Below are positions 6,517 through 6,648 of a DNA stretch of 6,648 bases, piece by piece; positions within the stretch are counted from its first letter, which is position 1; the number at the start of each line of letters is the position of its first letter. Below the pieces are notes generated by a model that was not told the DNA's origin, searched no databases, and was given only the letters and a program-made list of their open reading frames with translations. The translations under genes were made by a program, and so were the position numbers. Source of the stretch: JAJKIP01 sp040509055 (GTDB lineage Bacteria; Bacteroidota; Bacteroidia; Chitinophagales; Chitinophagaceae); contig JBEVLT010000015.1 of NCBI GenBank assembly GCA_040509055.1, forward strand, positions 1-6,648, given 5' to 3'.

Positions 6517-6648
6517 AGAAAAATGCATAGGAAACCCTGCCTGAAATGATCGCCAATTGCTCACATTTACGAAGGCATGACCGAATACATAATTATAAAA
6601 TTTATATGATCGATTTGTCGTAATAATGACCCATAGACAGGTCTCATT

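Noticed and set aside
6467..6556. 30-codon N-terminal extension of PurL
   Set aside because: Conserved PurL sequence starts at the ATG at 6466, and the extension covers a hairpin and promoter-like DNA.
6580..6607. AT-rich stretch near the right edge
   Set aside because: Near-palindromic runs of A and T are expected by composition; no promoter, origin or attachment-site pattern could be supported.

Overview
The window reads as ordinary chromosomal DNA of a Bacteroidota member. The protein sequences (CTP synthase, a short-form PurL and a ProC with a 'GACGTAY' motif) most resemble those of Chitinophagaceae-type bacteria. Start codons lack good Shine-Dalgarno sequences, which fits that phylum. 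The placement is recalled family knowledge, not a search result.

Layout, left to right. (1) pyrG, CTP synthase, on the minus strand, runs off the left edge and lacks its last ~30-40 codons. (2) A 384-bp divergent intergenic region (1518-1901) carries several inverted repeats, including a perfect 8-bp repeat 52 bp before the next gene. (3) A plus-strand gene (1902-3182) encodes a secreted, metal-dependent amidohydrolase of the imidazolonepropionase/prolidase-like group. (4) A convergent intergenic region (3183-3401) holds a stem-loop right after the amidohydrolase and, on the minus strand, what looks like the scar of a small toxin-antitoxin operon: the N-terminus of an 'addiction module' antitoxin followed within a few bases by the C-terminus of a RelE/ParE-like toxin. 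(5) proC (pyrroline-5-carboxylate reductase) and, upstream of it on the same strand 32 bp away, purL (FGAM synthase, small form). (6) A 182-bp purL upstream region ends the window and contains a hairpin followed by a T-run.

The recognisable genes are housekeeping: pyrimidine (CTP), purine (FGAM) and proline synthesis, plus one exported hydrolase probably acting on peptides or related amides. purL and proC could be co-transcribed. pyrG and the amidohydrolase are divergent, and the amidohydrolase and proC converge. I found no CRISPR array, insertion sequence, tRNA, rRNA or integrated element. No convincing new multi-gene system is visible. The most interesting item is the degraded toxin-antitoxin remnant between the amidohydrolase and proC; the non-coding inverted repeats come next.
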